A stretch of 64,000 nt of DNA from Theobroma cacao (GCF_000208745.1 NC_030850.1:18845069-18909068); one strand, 5' to 3'. Positions 39,707-52,151 are shown, counted from the stretch's first letter. Numbers and translations are program-made. Notes: generated from the sequence alone by a model not told the origin.

Positions 39707-42661
39707 TGTAAAGCCCGACCTTATAAAATACTATTCATGACATACATGTGATGATAGCATGATTGCATGCTAGGAGAGTCCCGAAAAATTTACAAAAGTC
39801 GGTATTGTACCTAGAGGTACAACAAAGTTTATTTAATCCTCGAACTAGATCAAATAGGAATTTTAAGGTGAGATTAAGAGTTTCACAGTTCATGGATGAC
39901 TTAAAATGGTAATTTGGAGTTTGAGGATCAATTTGGAGTCAAATCGGAATTTTCACTAACTAGGGGCAAAATGGTCATTTGCCACCTGGGGACAAAATGG
40001 GAATTTTAGAAAAGATTTTTTTGACCCCATTTGACTTATTAGAGTATAATTTGACTTATTGAAGTATGATTTGAGGTTTAGAAGTGAAAAATTTTAATTT
40101 CGGTATAATTTGGAGTATAGGGGTAAAATGGTAATTTTGCCACCTCAGGGGCAAAATTGTAATTTTCCACCACCAGGATATTTTTTCCAGCACATGGTCT
40201 TCCTTTTCTTCATCTTTGACCCTTGACTAAACATGTGGTGGAGATAAAATGTTTAAATTTTTAAAATTTTAAAAACGGGCCAATGACATGATGCCATGTG
40301 TCATGCCTTTATTAATTTATTATTTTCCTTTTTAAAAGGCACAAAATCAGCCCATCTTCCACCCCATGGCCGGCCAAACCAGCAAGAAGAGAGAGAAAAC
40401 AAAAACAAAACCCTAGAGAGAGAAAATCAAAGAAAAAGTGTGAATTTTCAAGGAAATTAAGTGAAAAAGGTGAGTTTTTTTCTATTAAGCTTGAGTTTTC
40501 TTATTCCCAAGCATTTCTCTTTATTTTCCATGATTAAATTACATGTTTTCATGATGAATTCAATTCTGAAAAAATGGGTTAGGAGAGAGAAAGTTGTTGG
40601 ATTTATTTGATTTTAATTTATGTTAGTGTTTTTAGTTAGTTTAGCATATTTAGAAACAAAACAACAAGAAAAGAATTTATTTTCTCCCCCAACCATTAAT
40701 GGCTGAATTTACCATGTAGTGAGTGAGGATGAGTTTGATTTTATTCTAGGAGAATTGGTTAAGGAATAATGAATTATGAGCCTAGAAAAATAATGGGAAT
40801 TTTCGGAGCAAAAATACGAATTTTTACCCACTAGGGGTATTTTCGTAATTTGCTGTTGGGACTGATAATTTGCACCACACTGAGGGACATTAAGTTAATT
40901 TGGGTGCAATTGAGGTATAGAAACTGAAAAGAATTAAATTGGAGTTTAAACGGACCCGTTAGGAATTTAATCGGGTGATAAGACGAATTAGGCCAATACC
41001 GGGTTTAGATAGTTACCAGTGCATTTTTGCATTCCATATCATGCATTGGTAGTCTAAATTAGTTTAATTTTGATTTAGTACCAACTTGGTGAAACTCTCG
41101 ATTTTGTACTGTGTCAAGGTGGTGAGTCCTCCGATAAAGGCAAGGAAATTGCATCCGAGGACCAGTAGACAGAGTGCTTCGAAAGTCTGCATTCTAGACA
41201 TTGTGAGTAAACTTACTGTCATTTTAATTATCTAGGGTGGTTTTTAGATGCTTTCATGAATTCTATGGAAAAAGGAATTTAAAAAGATAAATTTTCATGT
41301 TTTATGAATAAATGAGTTTCAATGAAATTAAATTATAAATTGTTTTGAAATTAATAGTGATTTTGAAAAATAGAGTACACGGAGACTGTTAATTGTGGCA
41401 ATTTGATTGTTTAAATTAACTGGCTTATGATAAATCGAGCATGATTGGCTAGTTGGCAATTGTATTGAAATGCGAATTGTTTGGTTACCTTGAAAAACTA
41501 CGAATTACAAAATTGCCATATCATGTTATTGAGTTTTATTATATGGTGGATTATATATTAATTAATCACTGCAGTAGGGGGTTTCTGTGGACCAGCCTTT
41601 TAGAGGGGCACGGTAAACCCCATTATATTCTTACCTCGAACGGAGAGGCGCGTAGGGTATCTCCTGGGGTAAAGTTTAGGGTTCACTTCACGCTAAACCA
41701 CCACGTGAGGGGGAACTCAGCCAACGCCAAGGAACGGCTATGTTTTCAAAACAAAAACATGATTTATGTGAAATGTGAATTTTAATAGCCTTGGCGGTCT
41801 CGGTAGGATGCCTCGGCCAAGGTGTCCCCGAGAATGGATTTATGGCACAAGCCTAGATTTTTATGAGATTCATAAGCCTCTTTACGTGTTTTGAACAAAA
41901 TGTGTTCTAATGCTATAACCCAGTTTATGATGATTTACTTTATTGTCTCCATGTACTCAACTCTAGATGTTTATGATGATGTTTGTTTACTCATTGGGAT
42001 TTTATAATCTCACCACCCTCCTTTCCACCCATTTCAGGTTCAGTATAGACTGTAGATAGCTGATCTCATCGAGGACTACAGTGGGATCTGCATTTTCCAA
42101 ACCGTAGGTTCACAGTCCTCTTTACTTTTGTTTATTCGGGGGCACTCTTGTTATTGTAAATTAAATTAAATATTTTGGCTTACTGTATTTAAGTATGTAT
42201 AAATTTATTTAGCTTTTACGTTATAAAAATTATTCACGTATAACTCTATAAATATTGTTTTATAAGAAAATAGAATATTTTACTTAATATTTCTTTTATT
42301 TTCTTATTATATTCAAATAACCATAATTTCGTTTTAAATGAAGATTTTAGACTTTTAAACTCATTTTGAATATGAATTGTGTGTTTTGTACTTGTATATT
42401 ACGTTTTAGCCAGTTTTAAAATTTTTGAGAAAAATGACCAAAATACCCTTGTGAGACGAAAAATTAATATTTTATTTGTTTAAAGTTGGAAACAGCTTAA
42501 AATATTTTAGAACACGATATTTGACAATGGTTGCTCACAAGGGAACAGAGAAACTGATAGTAAAGCCTTGCGGGGTTTCGGGTTGACATTCCGGGCAATA
42601 AGTGTCTACCGGGACACCGCGGCGGTTGTCACGGGCTCGAGGGGAGTACCGGGTCGTGACA
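39707..42661 (+). repeat. 3' LTR of the gypsy element
   Basis: 2955 bp, offset exactly 8039 bp from the 5' LTR. It repeats the same features: donor-like GTGAGTAA at 41213-41220 and GC-rich core at about 41564-41840. Differences from the 5' LTR: two substitutions near 39986-39990, one near 40117, a 1-bp deletion near 40205 and a 1-bp insertion near 40483. Confidence 0.95.
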
Positions 42662-44338
42662 GTATGCGCCAATGATTACACACTAGGTCGATCCCTGTCT
42701 ATAAAAGGAGAAATAAGAGGGGTGTGAGTCTCACAGACTTAGTGATCATCGGCTCCGTGAGTAGGGCATAGATGGAAAACAAGCAATAAGGTTGAGATTT
42801 TGAATAATAAAACTTGCAACAGTAGATAAAAATATTTAATTCAAACGGAGATTTGTGCCTTATATGTATAAAAGAAAATATCAAGAATCTCTTGTAAGTC
42901 ATAATCAACCATAAGTATGTCAAATCAATTAAGTAAAATTTTGTGCAGCGAAAAGGATAACAACCATTTTCAAAGTAAATCTGTAAAATATCATTTTAAA
43001 CCTCGTGTTCATAAAAAAATCTCTGCAATCGAATTTGTCTTATATAATACTAAAATTAAATCAATAAAGATGGGTAAGCTCCCGTAAAACCAAATAGTAA
43101 CCAGGTTTATACACAGTTCGTAAATCGCCTCGCATGCGAGAGTAAAATTCATATAACAGTAAAACCAGGGGGAGCTGCAGGAAACCATATAATTTCGTTT
43201 TCACCATGCAAGAAATAAGAGTATGAAAACCCAAAGAGATTTTTGTCTCGAGTAGGAAATCAAATAAAATCCGTGGTCCCGCTACCACGTAATAACCTCT
43301 GGGAGCCTTGCTCCACCGGATCCCACATGCCATGGCAGTCTCAAAGATGTTGGTCGACATCGGAGATATCAAGCAGTCGCAACCGCGTAATCATCTGGTG
43401 GCCTAGCCACGGATACATATATCACAAGCTGTGGCCTTAACCACGCTTAACCGCTAGTCGGTGACTCAATGGTTCTCTAGCTAGAGCTCACTCGTGCACG
43501 AGGGTCACACTTAACCGAAGTGACAGTCGGCTTACTCTCGAATCTCTCGGTTTATAAAACCATTTTAGAAATCACTTTATGTCCTTGAAATCTCATTTCA
43601 AAATTATTTCCAAAGTATTCAACATAGGGTATGATAAAATCTATCATTTTCTCAAAATATATTTATGCATGAATTTCAAAACAATAATTCGCATGGTGAA
43701 TAAGCAATATAACCATGAATGCACACTGCACAAATATAAGGCACAAATTTTGAAGTAAAACAGTGCGAAGGGCTTGTTTCCCGATTTTTAAAACACTTTA
43801 CATATAATTTATACATATATATTCAAAACAATTTTTGAACATAATTTGCATTCACAATTCCTTAAAATTTCTACCAACACATGCTATCCACAATTTTACA
43901 TCTAAAATAAAATATACGTATATTTACACTATTATGGAATTTTAAAATTGATACCTCCTACTTACCTCGCAATAGCGAGATATTACATCGTTATTTCTAC
44001 TTGTCGGCCACTCGTTACTTCTTCCGGCACACCACTATAGTGCACTATCTTTATTTTAACACTTCCAAATTGGGCTAGGTTGGCCCAAGTTTCCACCTTT
44101 ATTTTCTCTTTTGGACTTTTCTTTCCTTATTGCCATTGGGCCCTTTTCATGGGCTCTTTCCTCTTCTCCATTATTGGGCTATGCCCACAATTTATTTATT
44201 TATTTATTTTTCGTTTCTTTCTCTCTCTTCTGCTCCTCTTCTGTCTATTTTTTTTCTTTTGCAACCGATAGACCTTTTCCTCCTCCTCACTTGCACCGCC
44301 CGATTGGCCTTCTCTCACTCAAAACCAACTTCACAACC

Positions 44339-46974
44339 TGTGAGACCTTGTCAAGCTCGATTAAAAGACGGTATTGTACCGAGTGATACAACTAAGTTAA
44401 ATCGAGTCTTGAACTAGTTCAAATAGAAATTCTAAGAGGAATTTGAAAATATTGAAACCCACAGAATGGCTTAGAATAGTGATTCGGAGCTCAAGGTCCA
44501 GTTTAGAGTCCATTAGGAAAATTGACCAATTAGGGACAAAACGGTCATTTTACCATTTGATGATAAAATGGAGATTTTTAGCCAAGATTTGATCATATTT
44601 GACCAAGAATAATTATATGAAATATAATTATGATTATTGGAGTATAAAATGATGTTTAGCAGTGAAAAATTTTGATTCCTGGTATTTATGGAGCACAAGG
44701 GCAAAATGGTAATTTTTCCACTAGAGGACTAAACGAAAATTTTTTTTAAGTAATTTTTACCCCATTTGGTTAATATTGATCAATATTAGTGTTATTTTAG
44801 GTTGAAAAGTAGAAATAATGAGATTCCGGTACATTTCGGAGTATAGGGGCAAAATCGTAATTTTTTCGTCTCGGGGGCAAATCGGTAAATTTTTCACCCC
44901 AGCACTTGTCAAGACCAAGGGATTTTAATTGTGGTAGGATTGGATAAATACCAGAATATTTGTGGTGGAAAATTAAGAAGAAAAAGTCAAAAAGTTAAAA
45001 ATTGGGCCAATAAGCATGTGACACATGGCATGCTTGATTATTTTATTATTTTCTATAGAAATCAGCCCATTAAATCCCCAATTCCCTCACCATATTCGGC
45101 CTAGACATCCAGCAACAAGAAAAAAGGAAGAACAAAAGGAAAAACAAGAAAACCTAGGTGGAAATTCAAAGAAAAAGTGAAGAAATCAAGGAAACAAGCT
45201 AGGTAAGTTAAAATTTCTTTAATTCTCCTTGATACCTAGCTTACCCATGCTTTTGTTCTTGATTTCCATGGTTGAATATTGAGTTATCATGATGAATTCA
45301 ATTCTGAAAAATGGGTATGGAAGAGGAATTGTTGTTGGAATAATTTGATTTTAGACTATGTTAGTGTTTAGGGATAGTTAAGCATGGTTATGAACAAAAA
45401 CACAAAAGAAATATTCAATTTCTCTAGGGTTCCTTGTTGGCCGAACCATGAGGGCTGAATATCAATGGGGGATTGTTTTTATTTCAAGGAAAATGGCATG
45501 AAAAATGATGAATTAAGGTGAAACGGTTATGTAGAAAAAATTTCGATGCTAGTGCATCAAATGATCGAATTTTTCTATAAGGAACTGTGAGGGTTCTAAT
45601 GCTGAATTTGGCTTTATTTAAATGGTATGTGGTAAACTAAGGTATTAGAGGAGAAATGGATTAATTTGGAGGTGATTTGGACATAATCGCCAATTAATCG
45701 GGTGATCAGTCGAATTTAATCGATACCGCGATTAAGCGGTAATCGGACGTATTTTTGCATTTACGTATCAAGCATTAGTAATTTAAAGTAGTTTATATCA
45801 ATTTAGGGACAATATAGTAAATTCCTCGACTTTGTTATTTGTCAAGGTAGTGAGACGTCCGGAAAAGACAAAGGAATTGCGCTTGAGGGCTATTAGTCTG
45901 AGTGCACCCGAAATTCGAATTTTCGATACCGGTGAGTGGACTTGCATTTCAAACTTGTTTTGGGGAATATGAAAGATTCTATCCAACTTGTCTTAGAAAA
46001 TGTACCTTGGGAACAAACTTTTAGTACAATGATTTTATATTGTGAAAATGTGCTATACAATAGTTTATGTGTTATCACAATATGATAAAATGCATGATAT
46101 GCATTGGATGCTTCTTTGCATGTTGATTTGGACCCGGCTATGTGCGAGTAGGAGTGCACATAAGCTGTTGATGACTCGGCTATGTGCGAGTAGGAGTGCA
46201 CATAAGCCGTTGTTGACCCGGCTATGTGTGAGTGGGAGTGCACATAAGCCGTTGCTGACCCGGCTATATGCGCATAAGCCGTTGCATATGAGATGATGAT
46301 GATGGGATGGTGTGCATGTTGATGATGGGTATATGGTTGTAAATGCAAATATGTAAGCGTTTGTTTTGTTGAAATTTGGAAGTTTACATGTGTTACATGT
46401 TGCTATTGTTATTTTAGCAGGATGGCTTGTTTTAAGGGAAAAAAGGTTTGGAATAGTAGTTAGATGAAAATGGCCTTATTTTCAATCGGTGCATCATGAT
46501 TGTCAAATTTCCTAGTTGAGATTGCTTGTTCCCTTCTAATATTCACTCACTGAGTATTGTACTCACGTTTTATAAAAATTCATGTTTTCAGATCAGGTGA
46601 CTGTTGGACCCCAGATCGAGGAGTCCCCGTAGTGCATCTCCTGGGTATGTGTCTGGCATTCGATAATAATCTCTTTTATTGTAAATGTCTCCGCTGGAAG
46701 TCATGGGTCCTTTTGTATTGTGAATACAATCTAACAATGTGAATATGTGTATGCAATGTAAATTACTAAATACATGACTGGTATAGTGCATGTATATTAT
46801 TATCGATAATGCCATTGTGTTTTGGCTATGTTCACACCCGAGAAAAGGTGTATGTGTATGCATGATATGATAAATTTGTTAAGTAAAGGTAAATGGATAG
46901 GCTTGCTTGGGTTTAGTGAGCTATGCTCATTGAGCTCATGCACCGATCATGGCCCGGGAAATTGGGTCGTGACA
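44339..46974 (+). mobile_element. Solo LTR, C family, nested copy
   Basis: Starts TGTGAGACCTTG and ends GGGTCGTGACA, 2636 bp, with CAACC at 44334-44338 and 46975-46979. It interrupts the 5' LTR of the L element. It contains donor-like GTAAGT at 45203-45208 and GTGAGT at 45932-45937, the short coding-like block at about 45843-45895, and a hairpin minisatellite at 46126-46282. It shares its ends with the C-family LTR 15587-50376, in opposite orientation. Confidence 0.92.
46126..46282. repeat. Hairpin minisatellite, 42-bp unit
   Basis: About 3.7 units, each GACCCGGCTATGTGCGAGT followed by AGGAGTGCACATAAGCCGTTG with small changes. Inside each unit GGCTATGTGC pairs with GCACATAAGCC around a short loop with one bulged base, so a transcript would form a row of identical hairpins. 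The last unit is shortened. Confidence 0.9.
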
Positions 46975-48200
46975 CAACCTCTCCTACCTCCATCAAAAAT
47001 CGACAGCACAAAGCCCACTTTATCCTTCACAATTCGGCAGCAAACAACCTCCATTTTTCCTGCACAAATCAACAGCAACACAACCTCTCTTTCTCACCCT
47101 CCTACTGCCATTTTTCTGCTCTCTCACCAACACTTTTTCTCCCCTTTCTTTGCCTTATACACGGCACCTCCAGCTGCCATTTTTTGCTCTCTCACCAGCA
47201 CTCTTTCTCTCATTTTCTTGGTCCTTCTTCTGCTAACCTTATTTGTTTTTTTTTCTCTTAAAATGTCGGTCCTTCTTGGGAGGAGAATGACCACAATTTT
47301 ATTTGATGTTAATTTCACATGTGGGGGATAAGTTAGACAAGTCAATGTACTTGTCAACTATTTCTTTTTTTTTTTCCTTTATGGCTTTACATTCAGCCGA
47401 CCTCTACCATCATTTCTTTTTCTTCTTTTTGTCTTGGCTGACTTAATCCTTTATTCTTTCATTTTTTTATTTGTTGACTTTTCTTGCACTTTCCTTCAAG
47501 TATTGATCACATGGCCATTTATCCTCATTTTCTCGTTCATTTCTTCTTTTTTATCTTCCTCATTTATTTATTCTTTTATTCTTTTACCTTTTACACCATT
47601 TTTACTCTATGTTTTATTTATTATTTCATGATCCCATCCAAACCACATTCACCCCATTTTATTCTTTCAACATTTTATCACCATTGCCTCAATCAAAGTT
47701 CATACAACTAGTTTTAATTTTTATTCTTTATTCACCATAACTTTCATCTTTATAATTTGGTCCTTTCAATATTTATTAAATTTCAATTTCTTTCTATCTT
47801 TCTTCCTTTATGCGTATCCAATAAAAATGTCGAAGTTGTACTTCAACACGGTATTACCATAATATTTAAATATTTACTTACCACGCTAATTCGATTTAAT
47901 AAAATTATGCAGTACGATTATCGTCGTTGTTCTCCAAAATTCTTTCTTACTTCTTCTCCCCCACTTAAATTAGTCATATTCCCTTCTTCCGGACTAATTT
48001 TCATAATTAACAAAATATTAATATTTTAATATTTTTTATTCATAAACTAATATTTTATTCTAAAATATTCTTTTCACCCGTAACCGCTCTTCGACACTTA
48101 AATTTGCATCAAGTGACCTTTCGTTTTATCGATAAGGTTTTATTCGCTGCTAAACGAGGGTACGAGGTGTTACAATTCAAGTCAAGTAAACGATGGGTCC

Positions 48201-48600
48201 TCGCTGCAGCGAGAATGAATTTTCGCTGCAGCGATATTGGGCTCTAATTATCAACTGACAGAGGGTTTCTTAGCTGGCTGAGGGTTTCTCACCAAACCTC
48301 TTCATTTCAAATTTAATTCATTAATTCCTTAATGTTGGAAGTCCATGCTCAACTATGGTACCAAAGAAGTGGAAAATAGGGCAACAATCGAACAAGATAA
48401 TAAGCAAGACAAAAAGTTTCTCACTGCAGCGAGAAGCTTCAGCAAGTTTGTCTCTGTAGCGAGAATCAGGCCAACAAAACCCTCAAAACTCAAGAGTTTT
48501 TTGCTGCAGTGAGAATGAATCTCGTTGCAGAGACAATGAATCTCGCTGCAGTGAGAATGAATCTCGTTGCAGAGACAATGAATCTCACTATAGTGAGAAA
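48201..48600. repeat. Cluster of TCGCTGCAGCGA palindromes
   Basis: Perfect or near-perfect palindromes built on TCTCGCTGCAGCGAGA recur about eight times within 400 bp of the C-family LTR, with another at 48810-48823. Between about 48508 and 48600 they form two tandem 42-bp units mixing CTCGTTGCAGAGA and CTCGCTGCAGTGAG. Confidence 0.85.
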
Positions 48601-49122
48601 CGGGACGCCAACAACAATTTTTCATTCCCTCAAGAGAAGGCCATTTAGCTGCAAAGACAAAATCAACTTGAACATGTTTTAGAAAATTTTCTAAAGATCA
48701 ACATGCAAGATTCACATGTACAAAACCATATACCATACTCATGAACTTTCTATAACACACATATCTATGTATGTNAGGGCTTGTTTATGCCCTCACCACC
48801 CGAGAATTTCTCGCTGCAGCGAGATTCAGGGCAAATGACAAATAAGGGGTTTTCACATGCCATAAAATCCATCCCTACCATATTGCACATCAAAGTGAAC
48901 ACATTGACAATAATCAAGTTATCAACATTCAAAACAATTACATATTAAAATCATAAACTTGCTATCACATATTCATATATAAACATATATCAACAAGTAC
49001 ACCACCCCACTTCATTCATCATCATAGCCGAGTCATCATCATCATCGGCTTATGCGCACTCCCTACTCGCACATAGCCGGGTCAATATCATCACACAATA
49101 TTATTTATCAATGCACAACATA

Positions 49123-49126
<4 letters not shown>

Positions 49127-49179
<53 letters not shown>
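49127..49179. repeat. (TA)n microsatellite
   Basis: About 26 uninterrupted TA units inside the C-family LTR, just beyond the single hairpin unit at 49025-49081. Confidence 0.95.
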
Positions 49180-49181
<2 letters not shown>

Positions 49182-50381
49182 ACATGATATAGGAGCACAT
49201 AGGTTCGTCCTTTTACACATTTCACATTTTCACAACATCAAAAAAATTTATCAAGGCCTTGTTCCCTGGCACACATTTTTAAAGAAAAGTCGGAATAAAT
49301 CATTGAAACGTTTCATACAAATACAATTATATCTCCCAAAATGATTTTGAATTGCAAGTTCACTCACCAGTATTTTGTTGAACCTTTAGTCGACTCTAAC
49401 TTCCCTAATGGTCCAAATTGGGCGATGGGGCTTCGTTGGAACCTATTATCACATTCACATCACCATTAAGTCAATTTACATACTTATAAATTCTAAAAGC
49501 TTTCTCTTAGCTAGCTTCCAATTGCCATTTAAGTGGCTATCTATGTTCACTATCCTAATCACTCTAAAGTGAATGAACAACCTCAACTACCAAAACACCC
49601 ACAAGTCTAAACATTAATCATTTTCAACATTAAAAATCAATTCTAATTCACTACTCACCTTGGTAGCTTTGTATTTGAAATTCTTTCCAAAAACTTTCAA
49701 GCTATTATTGAAGCTCCCTCTTTCTCTCTCTAAAATAGCAAGCTAGTGAGAGAAAGTATGGAAATAAGATTTTTCAAGGGTTTTAAAGTGAGAGAGTGAT
49801 AGAGCATAAGGGTTCTATGCAAAAGTGCACAAAAGCTTGAAAATTGGAGCTATTTTGAGAGAGGTTATGGAGGTTTCATATCAAGCTTCCATGGAGAGGG
49901 AAACAAACGTGAGATGGAAGGAAGAAGAAGAAGAAGAAGCTGCTGGAGAATGAAAAAGCTGCTAAAAGAAAAAGATATTTATAGCTCAAGCTTATCCAAC
50001 TCCCCTCAAATTATGAAAATGCCCTCAACTAGTTAGCTTGTTCTCCTTCAACCCTTTATGCAATCTTTTTACTATTTTGACATTGAAACAAAGTTCATAA
50101 TGGTCTAGAAATATTCGGGTTCGCGAAACTTAAAATTTTTGACTTGAGATGAAAAATGACCATTTTGCCCATATGGTGGAAATCATCATCATTTTTGTTT
50201 CCTTTGTCATTTTACCCTTATTTTCATCACTCATTTATGCCTTAGGCCTACTTAGGCCTTAATATTGTTTAAAAAACTTACTTTTCGAGGCTTACTAAGG
50301 AAATGACGAAACTACCTCTAGCTCATGTTATTGTGTCTATGCCTAGTTATGAGCCTATAGAGGTCGAGGTCTCACATATCT

Positions 50382-51205
50382 AATCTTTTATTGATATACT
50401 TGAATAGATTTTTAATGGCTGTAAACGACTATAAATCTCCACATCAACATGAGCTTGATACTTAATTACCACATAAATATTATGAGGAACCATAAATCTA
50501 TTGTCTAATTCAATTCCATTTTTTTCAACTACATTTTCTGAAATATCTTTTCTTTTGTAAACTGGGAATCCATCTTCATTTATTGTAGTACTTCATTGAA
50601 ACTATTTTGGGAAATATTTTGAGAAACATCTTTTAACTGTACATAAAGATTGAGGGTTTTCATTACCACATGGACTATGTATCATAAAATTTATAACTAC
50701 TTCATATCCTATTAGATCAAAATCTTTATTTGGCAATTCAATTGATATGATCTTATCTATATCATCAGAAGATAAACATTTATGATCTGGATGTAACCAA
50801 AGAAGAATATGAATGTGTGGCAAATCTCGTTTCTAAAATTCAATCGTACACATAACTGAATATTTTTAATGAAAAAAAGTATATATTAATATGTAAGTCT
50901 ATAACAGTATAAAATTATAAATAAATTATTTATGGAAACACTAAATCTAGTGATGAGATTCTATTATTTTACTAGTTGTAACATGTCCAAAGTGGTTTTT
51001 CTTCATCAAATCTTTGATGAAGTAACAAAGTTTAATCTTAAACACCTTCAAAGTTAGATCACGTCTATTTTCTGGTTTTTGTTGAGGAATCAAGCTTAAT
51101 GCTTCTTGAATTTCTATCCATCTTGCATTTCAAGTAAATGTAATAAACAAATCATGATAGCCATAATACCTACATATTCCCATTCCATCTTGATAGTTCT
51201 GTACT
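50382..51205 (-). pseudogene. Helitron Rep/helicase remnant, copy 1, Rep part
   Basis: Minus-strand translation at 50602-50823 gives LPHIHILLWLHPD, the HUH (His-hydrophobic-His) motif of the Helitron Rep endonuclease, followed by DDIDKIISIELPNKD and a GYEVV block. It continues copy 1 from 15586 across the LTR insertion. About 95% identical by eye to copy 2 at 59960-60785. The 5' side stops at 51205 where an LTR fragment begins, so the N-terminus is missing. Confidence 0.8.
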
Positions 51206-51700
51206 TGTGACACCCCGTACCCTTGTACAGAAATCAATATGACATTATCAATGAGACAAAGGGTCAATGGATGCTGATTTAAGCACCAAAGAGCGAAAAC
51301 GGGTGAAAAGAGTATTTTAAAATAAAATATATTACACGCGAGGAAATCATAATAAAATAATAATATTTTTATTAAGAGTGAATTATTGAGTTAAAAGGTG
51401 ATTCGGAAATGAACTGGTGCAAAGTAAGATGTTTTAGAGCCTTAAAAGGCTAGCGGAGAATTTTAAAATAAAATAATATTAAAATATTAATATCTTATCT
51501 GTGGTTGGAATTAATCATGAAAGAGGAGTATATGGCCAATCTAAGTGGGCGAGAAGAAACAAGAAAGAATTTCGAAGAAAAACGACGATGGTTCTGCCCC
51601 ACGTGTCTTTATTAAATAGAGCTAGAATGGGTAAGTAAATATTTAAATGTTATGGTGATACCGCGTTGAAGTGTAAATTTTATTATTTTATGACAAGCAA
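51206..51700 (+). mobile_element. Truncated LTR fragment, L-like 5' end
   Basis: Begins TGTGACACCCCGTACCC within the Helitron sequence and follows the L-family LTR start for about 480 bp, including the GGTAAGTAAATATTT word and the ATACCGCGTTGAAGT word. It then breaks off. No second target duplication of GTACT was found, so the right side was lost. It marks the junction between the two Helitron copies. Confidence 0.7.
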
Positions 51701-51829
51701 TATCAAGTCAAGCAATATTGTTTATGACAAGATTAGTGTTGGTATCAAAAGACAATATAGACAAGTAATCCATGGTATTAAGTATAGATCAAAATATTTT
51801 AAAATTAAAATAATTTTAATATTAATATT
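51701..51829. other. AT-rich junction sequence
   Basis: Short AT-rich stretch between the truncated LTR and the MITE fragment of Helitron copy 2. It has a local AAGCAATAT/CAAG duplication near 51700-51720 and nothing else recognisable. Confidence 0.4.
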
Positions 51830-52151
51830 TGTAAAATATTAATATTTATTTATAATTTAAATATTATTATAATTTAAATATTAAAATATTATTATTTTTT
51901 AATTTTTTAATTTAAAATAATAATATTATAAGTTTAGGTTTGTTATTTTTAAAAGTAATAAGGACATTTTAATCCAAAATGTTTTGAACTCTATTTCCAT
52001 GGGTGTGGAATAGCTAATACTATGGGGAGAGGTGGTACTAGCTATTCTAAGATTTTGCAAAATTTTAAGGAATGGTCATTCCTTTCCTCCAAAGACAAAC
52101 CAAACATAGGGAGAAAATTTTTTGGGGAATAAGCCATTCTCCCAACCAAAC
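51830..52151. mobile_element. Fragment of the MITE-like element, second copy
   Basis: Matches the right third of the element at 13352-14253, ending with the same inverted terminus CCAACCAAAC and at the same codon of the Helitron helicase (after FETLDKTL). The left part is missing. Confidence 0.65.

Larger units (their letters stand above)
31668..42661 (+). mobile_element. Complete Ty3/gypsy retrotransposon, Tekay/Del-type chromovirus
   Basis: 10,994 bp with LTRs 31668-34622 and 39707-42661 (2955 bp each) and target duplication GTATG at 31663-31667 and 42662-42666. The LTRs begin TGTAAAGCCCGACC and end GGGTCGTGACA. By eye they differ at only about three substitutions and two single-base indels, so insertion was recent. 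It has a primer-binding site, a single gag-pol frame in the order gag, protease, RT, RNase H, integrase, a chromodomain-like tail and a polypurine tract. The roughly 3-kb LTRs and C-terminal motifs fit the Tekay/Del clade. One oddity, an 83-bp interruption in the integrase C-terminal region, may leave this copy unable to make a full Gag-Pol unless it is spliced. Confidence 0.96.
19315..48174 (-). mobile_element. Large non-coding LTR retrotransposon (L element, LARD-like) with nested insertions
   Basis: Two LTRs of one family, 19315-22538 (3224 bp) and 31302-48174 (about 3233 bp after removing two insertions), flank an internal region, with target duplication ATTCA at 19310-19314 and 48175-48179. 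On the minus strand the LTRs start TGTAACACCCCGTACC. The primer-binding site is 31297-31285 and the polypurine tract 22551-22539. Without nested insertions the element is about 9.5 kb. Its internal region (about 3.0 kb) has no gag, protease, RT or integrase on either strand. It fits a large retrotransposon derivative mobilised in trans. The two LTRs differ at roughly 6% of positions over the 330 bp I compared, so it is much older than the gypsy element inside it. Confidence 0.88.
31302..48174 (-). repeat. 5' LTR of the L element, split by two insertions
   Basis: LTR pieces 31302-31667, 42667-44338 and 46980-48174 align in order with the intact LTR 19315-22538. The first break holds the complete gypsy element (GTATG duplication), the second a C-family solo LTR (CAACC duplication). 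The minus-strand donor-like site reads GTAAGT at 43975-43970 where the partner LTR has GTGAGT. Confidence 0.9.
15587..50376 (-). mobile_element. Solo LTR, C family, carrying nested insertions
   Basis: Starts TGTCACGACCCAAATTTC at 15587 and ends GGTCTCACA at 50376, with target duplication TATCT at 15582-15586 and 50377-50381. Its own sequence is 15587-15664, 18779-19314 and 48180-50376, about 2.8 kb; the rest is inserted DNA. The second Helitron copy shows the empty site (TATCT at 59960-59964). No internal domain is present, so it is a solo LTR left after recombination. It resembles the LTR at 44339-46974 in both ends and in the hairpin unit near 49025-49081. Orientation is minus because the family starts TGTGAGACC and ends GGGTCGTGACA. 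Confidence 0.9.

Noticed and set aside
46042..46348. Repetitive frames on both strands over the 42-bp repeat
   Set aside because: A 42-bp unit keeps any frame open; the content is the hairpin minisatellite, not a protein gene.
48201..48600. CRISPR-like array of regularly repeated palindromes
   Set aside because: This is plant nuclear DNA, spacing is irregular, the intervening sequence is itself repeated and no cas genes exist.
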